This document shows positions 5,457 to 8,044 of a stretch of 8,044 nucleotides of DNA, in pieces. Positions within the stretch are counted from its first letter, which is position 1, and every line of letters begins with the position of its first letter. The stretch is taken from positions 1 to 8,044 of the forward strand of contig CAJUED010000090.1 of the NCBI GenBank assembly GCA_910585075.1, in the 5' to 3' direction. The position numbers and the translations under genes were made by a program. Below the pieces are notes generated by a model. The model was not told where the DNA came from, searched no databases, and saw only the letters and a program-made list of their open reading frames with translations. Source of the DNA: an uncultured Lachnospiraceae bacterium. Its GTDB lineage: Bacteria > Bacillota > Clostridia > Lachnospirales > Lachnospiraceae.

Positions 5457-6108
5457 GCTGCCGACAATGGTAAAACAGGTTGGAAAAGTAAATGGAAGCG
5501 AACGGGTTTATCTGGAAGACTACGTTTGTACATATTTGAATGAACTCAGGAGAGAAAAGGAGGTATTTCCGCTGAGGGTTGCGCTTTTTGGGCATGTCTG
5601 CCAAAAGGACAACCGGAAATGCTATCTGATATTTGGCGCTGCAAGTGTGATAGACGAATTGGAATACGGCAGGAATGAGGAACAGGTTAGAAAAGAATAT
5701 TTTGAAAAGTACGAATTGATTGGCTATGTTAATATATACGGGAACAGGCAAAAAGTTCCCGGTGCTAAAGAAGGATATTATATTTTTTATGACAAGAATG
5801 AGGCTATGCAAAATTATCTGATTTTTTGTTATGAGAAAAGTGGAAAATATATGGGTAAAGAGGCGGACCGGAAGCAAAAATCCGAAAAGTTTTCTCATTT
5901 GTGCAGGAAGCATTCTGCCTTTTCGATAGGGAACATGATTAAAAGATTGATTTATGGGAGTTGCATTATTATACTGACAATAGCAGTGACTGCGATTAAT
6001 GATTACCATAAAATGTATGGATTCGTGGAAATGACCGGCAGGGCGGCGGCTTTCGTAGGGAATATAAACGATAACGGTCCGGATGGCGCTGCGCGCTTGC
6101 TGCGTTAA
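5452..6108 (+). CDS. Single-TM protein of unknown function
   Basis: 218 residues, not confidently assigned. An N-terminal soluble domain (about 1-130) begins VKQVGKVNGSERVYLEDYV, followed by RVALFGHV (42-49), CYLIFGAASVIDE (57-69), a charged helix with YFEKYELIGYVNIYG (83-97), and EGYYIFYDKNEAMQNYLI (107-124). The beta-alpha pattern faintly recalls JAB/MPN-like domains seen in Lachnospiraceae membrane proteins, but the metal-binding HxH motif is absent; this is memory-based and weak. A basic stretch (131-165) precedes one TM helix (about 166-183) and a short tail. Positive-inside charge puts the large domain in the cytoplasm. ATG 5452 follows AAGGGGG by six bases, and both lie in the 3' arm of the 14-bp inverted repeat. 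DUF5711-like and CvpA-like genes follow, suggesting an envelope role. Confidence 0.75.
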   Translation: MQLPTMVKQVGKVNGSERVYLEDYVCTYLNELRREKEVFPLRVALFGHVCQKDNRKCYLIFGAASVIDELEYGRNEEQVRKEYFEKYELIGYVNIYGNRQKVPGAKEGYYIFYDKNEAMQNYLIFCYEKSGKYMGKEADRKQKSEKFSHLCRKHSAFSIGNMIKRLIYGSCIIILTIAVTAINDYHKMYGFVEMTGRAAAFVGNINDNGPDGAARLLR

Positions 6109-6148
6109 AGCGCCGCTATGGCGGGACTTAAGTCGTTACGAAAGATTT

Positions 6149-6153
6149 GGAGA
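6149..6153 (+). promoter_or_regulatory. Ribosome binding site fixing the 6161 start
   Basis: GGAGA lies seven bases before ATG 6161. It rules against the in-frame ATG at 6083, which overlaps the end of the previous gene and would add a non-conserved Cys/Arg-rich leader. Confidence 0.7.
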
Positions 6154-6160
6154 TAAACGG

Positions 6161-7372
6161 ATGGCGAACATACGTGATTATTTAAAGGAAAAAGAAAAGC
6201 GGCAGAAGACAGAGAAACGTGTCGATTATAAAGAAAAAATCCGCAGTCACAAGCTGGCAATATTTTATAGGATTGTACTTACGGTGGCTCTGGCAGCAGG
6301 GATGGTGGCCTTTTTAATCATACAATGGAAAAATAAAGTGTATACGGAAGGAACGGTTACCGCCTCCTTTCCGGTAATTATTGTACAGGGGGCAACGGTA
6401 GAGGAGCTTGGCGGAAACGTACTTTTGTACAGCAAGGATGGGGCAAGCTGCATGGATGCAAAGGGCAATGCGGTCTGGAACCGTACTTATGAAATGCAGA
6501 CGCCGCTTATTTCCATCTGTGAACAAATGACGGCGATTGGCGATTACAATGGACGTGCCATATATGTTATGGACAAAGGCAGTGAGAAGGGAACCATTAA
6601 CACAAACCTTCCGATCAGAGATTTCTGCGTGTCGGCAAACGGGGTTGTGGCAGCTATTTTGGATGATGCGGATGTGACCAGAATCTACGTGTATAACGGG
6701 AATGAAAATACGGATGTGCCCATTGTGAACGGTAAAGCCACTATGGACAAAAGCGGTTATCCGGTGAGTGTTTCTCTGACACCAAATGGGAACCTGATGG
6801 TGGTTTCTTTTTTATATGTGGACAGTGGCAATATGAAATCTTCCGTAGCATTTTATAATTTCGGAGAAGTAGGTAAAAACGAAACGGATAACTATGTCAG
6901 TGGCTTTGATTATCTGGATACGATTGTGCCTTATGTGCAGTTTATGGACAATGATTCCGCCTTTGGTGTTTCAGATGACAGGATTGTATTTTTTTCCGGT
7001 GCGGAGAGACCTGTAAATATCGCAACCAAGTTTCTTGAGGAAGAAGTACAGAGTATTTATTACAACGAGAATTATGTTGGCCTTGTCTTTAACGACCAGA
7101 GCGGGCAGGCTGCCTACAGACTGGACGTCTACAACGAATCGGGCGAACAGGTGCATTCGCAGTTTTTTGACATAGAGTATACGGATATTATTTTTAACAA
7201 GGATCAGATAGTTATTTATAATGACATGGATTGCCGGATATTCAGTATGAAAGGTGTAGAGAAGTTTTCAGGAAGTTTTGAGAAAAGCACATCGCTTCTT
7301 ATTCCCACATCTTCCGCTTACAGATATGTGACGGTGACATCCGATTCTATTGATACGATTGAGCTAAAATAA
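6161..7372 (+). CDS. DUF5711-like membrane-anchored beta-propeller protein
   Basis: 403 residues. A very basic cytoplasmic N-terminus (1-31, rich in Lys, Arg and Glu) is followed by one TM helix (about 34-55, FYRIVLTVALAAGMVAFLII) and a large extracellular domain. That domain contains repeated beta strands of beta-propeller style: GGNVLLYSKDGASCMDAKGNAVW, ANGVVAAILDDADVTRIYVYN, SVSLTPNGNLMVVSFLYV and GVSDDRIVFFSG. Each blade pairs a hydrophobic strand with a D/N-rich turn. Architecture and the following CvpA-like gene match the DUF5711 family common in Lachnospiraceae; its function is unknown. No catalytic motif or sorting signal is visible. ATG 6161 has GGAGA seven bases upstream. The gene lies 52 bases after the unknown membrane-protein gene and 10 bases before the CvpA-like gene, so the three are probably co-transcribed. 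Confidence 0.8.
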   Translation: MANIRDYLKEKEKRQKTEKRVDYKEKIRSHKLAIFYRIVLTVALAAGMVAFLIIQWKNKVYTEGTVTASFPVIIVQGATVEELGGNVLLYSKDGASCMDAKGNAVWNRTYEMQTPLISICEQMTAIGDYNGRAIYVMDKGSEKGTINTNLPIRDFCVSANGVVAAILDDADVTRIYVYNGNENTDVPIVNGKATMDKSGYPVSVSLTPNGNLMVVSFLYVDSGNMKSSVAFYNFGEVGKNETDNYVSGFDYLDTIVPYVQFMDNDSAFGVSDDRIVFFSGAERPVNIATKFLEEEVQSIYYNENYVGLVFNDQSGQAAYRLDVYNESGEQVHSQFFDIEYTDIIFNKDQIVIYNDMDCRIFSMKGVEKFSGSFEKSTSLLIPTSSAYRYVTVTSDSIDTIELK

Positions 7373-7382
7373 GAGGGTACAA

Positions 7383-7772
7383 ATGTATTATATTTCTCTG
7401 GCAGTAATTTTGATTATTTTCATATGGAGAGTTATGGCGGGCCTGCGCAAAGGGATGGTTCAGGAATTGATTTCGCTGATTGCCATGGCAGTGGCGGGAT
7501 TTTGTGTTGTTCTTATTATAGGGGCCATAGGAAGTTATATGGATCAGGAAATGAACAGGTCGGTTCAGTTTATTGCCGTTCTTTTCGCGGTTTGTGTTGT
7601 GTATCGGCTGGTCCATGTGCTGTTTACCTCACTGGAGCTGATAGCAAAGCTGCCTGTGGTGAAAGGGCTTGACAAATTGATGGGTGCGGTGATCGGAGTA
7701 GCGGAAGCGGGTGTGATTGTTGGAATCCTGGTGTATTTTCTAAAAAACTGGGGCTTATCCGTTCTTGCATAG
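7383..7772 (+). CDS. CvpA-like integral membrane protein
   Basis: 129 residues, almost wholly membrane. Four hydrophobic helices lie at about 3-19, 27-49, 61-80 and 100-121. The amphipathic RVMAGLRKGMVQELISL (16-32) and the motif LDKLMGAVIGVAEAGVIVGIL (96-116) resemble the conserved parts of CvpA/colicin V production family proteins, in which a Gly-rich final helix follows a short loop. CvpA proteins are usually about 160-180 residues, so this is a short version without the C-terminal tail. Their role in Firmicutes is poorly known; links to envelope homeostasis come from other bacteria. ATG 7383 has GAGGG five bases upstream, ten bases after the DUF5711-like stop. No clear terminator follows; A/T tracts and a strong new promoter begin about 100 bases on. 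Confidence 0.8.
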   Translation: MYYISLAVILIIFIWRVMAGLRKGMVQELISLIAMAVAGFCVVLIIGAIGSYMDQEMNRSVQFIAVLFAVCVVYRLVHVLFTSLELIAKLPVVKGLDKLMGAVIGVAEAGVIVGILVYFLKNWGLSVLA

Positions 7773-7870
7773 AAGGAATTATAGATAGCGACAGCATAAA
7801 TTTTGTAATCAGCCCTGTAGAAGCGTTTACATATAAGACGATAATCAGACTTAAAATAGACGCTTTGAAA

Positions 7871-7937
7871 ATTAAAAAAATTTTTTTAAAAAAATTTTTA
7901 AAAAAGTGTTGACAAAAAATGGTTCATTTGATATTAT
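7871..7937 (+). promoter_or_regulatory. Strong promoter with UP-element-like A/T tracts
   Basis: Perfect -35 box TTGACA (7909-7914), 17-nt spacer and -10 box TATTAT (7932-7937), with initiation expected near 7944. Directly upstream, 7871-7906 is almost pure alternating A and T runs, like the UP elements of stable-RNA promoters. No coding start follows before the window ends. The 7773-7870 stretch before it shows only a 6-bp inverted repeat, AAGCGT (7821-7826) and ACGCTT (7860-7865). Confidence 0.85.
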
Positions 7938-7990
7938 TTGAAAGTCGCACGTCACAAGAGATTGCGAATGAGAATTACAAAGCAGTAAAG

Positions 7991-8010
7991 TTGAACCTTG
8001 ACAAATAAAC
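7991..8010 (+). promoter_or_regulatory. boxA-like antitermination site in a probable rRNA leader
   Basis: About 50 bases after the promoter start site, TTGAACCTTGACAAATAAAC resembles the boxA of Firmicutes rRNA leaders (core CTTTGAAAACTAAA), which recruits Nus factors for antitermination. With the A/T-rich promoter and no open reading frame, it suggests that the transcript starting near 7944 is an rRNA operon whose 16S gene lies beyond the window. The likeness is partial, and a tRNA operon is also possible. Confidence 0.45.
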
Positions 8011-8044
8011 AGCAATGCAACCCTGAAAATTCTAAGAGAAGCCG

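Noticed and set aside
5383..6009. 208-codon minus-strand open frame antisense to the 5452-6108 gene
   Set aside because: The plus-strand frame has a ribosome binding site, a protein-like pattern and a clean TM segment, and it fits the direction of its neighbours. The antisense product looks like a shadow frame.
6083..6160. In-frame N-terminal extension of the DUF5711-like gene from ATG 6083
   Set aside because: It overlaps the previous gene, lacks a ribosome binding site and gives an odd Cys/Arg-rich leader. ATG 6161 is preceded by GGAGA.
7871..7906. A/T tracts as an intrinsic terminator for the CvpA-like gene
   Set aside because: No GC-rich stem precedes the T runs, and the tract abuts a consensus -35 box, which fits a UP element better.
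1..8044. CRISPR arrays, insertion sequences, prophage or toxin-antitoxin genes
   Set aside because: No spaced direct repeats, transposase or integrase motifs, or phage-type genes were seen on either strand.

Overview
The window looks like chromosomal core-genome DNA from a Gram-positive anaerobe of the class Clostridia, most likely family Lachnospiraceae. The grounds are moderate GC content, strong Shine-Dalgarno sites, the gene order dnaX-ybaB-recR, a 6-phosphofructokinase of the mixed group III type, and a DUF5711-like gene next to a CvpA-like gene. The family placement is an inference from protein style and gene order, not from a database match.

Layout. A tRNA-Ser(CGA) gene (1-88, minus strand) and the pfkA gene (333-1406, plus strand) diverge from a shared intergenic region. 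Each has a near-consensus promoter with a 17-nt spacer. Downstream of pfkA, all genes are on the plus strand. First come dnaX (clamp-loader tau subunit), ybaB (nucleoid-associated protein) and recR (recombinational repair), the usual Firmicutes replication/repair cluster. Then comes galM (aldose 1-epimerase), followed by three envelope-type genes: a single-TM protein of unknown function (5452-6108), a DUF5711-like membrane-anchored predicted beta-propeller (6161-7372) and a small CvpA-like membrane protein (7383-7772). The last 270 bases hold a very strong promoter with A/T tracts upstream and a boxA-like leader, which suggests that an rRNA operon starts just past the window.

How the genes relate. 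PfkA commits fructose-6-phosphate to glycolysis, and GalM feeds galactose or glucose anomers into sugar metabolism. DnaX, YbaB and RecR act in replication and repair. RecR starts inside the ybaB stop codon, so the two are probably translationally coupled. No convincing intrinsic terminator was seen between pfkA and cvpA, so long read-through transcripts are possible, but two junctions carry unusual structure.

The two most interesting regions are non-coding. (1) Between recR and galM, about 130 bases are packed with four hairpins. The loop of the first hairpin is perfectly complementary (9 nt) to a segment directly before the galM ribosome binding site. This could be a pseudoknotted RNA leader or a folded mobile repeat. 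(2) Between galM and the unknown membrane-protein gene, a perfect 14-bp inverted repeat has its 3' arm over the gene's ribosome binding site and start codon. Its 5' arm lies inside short reading frames behind an orphan AGGAGG. This has the layout of a leader-peptide translational switch. Neither is established; both are readings of the sequence alone.
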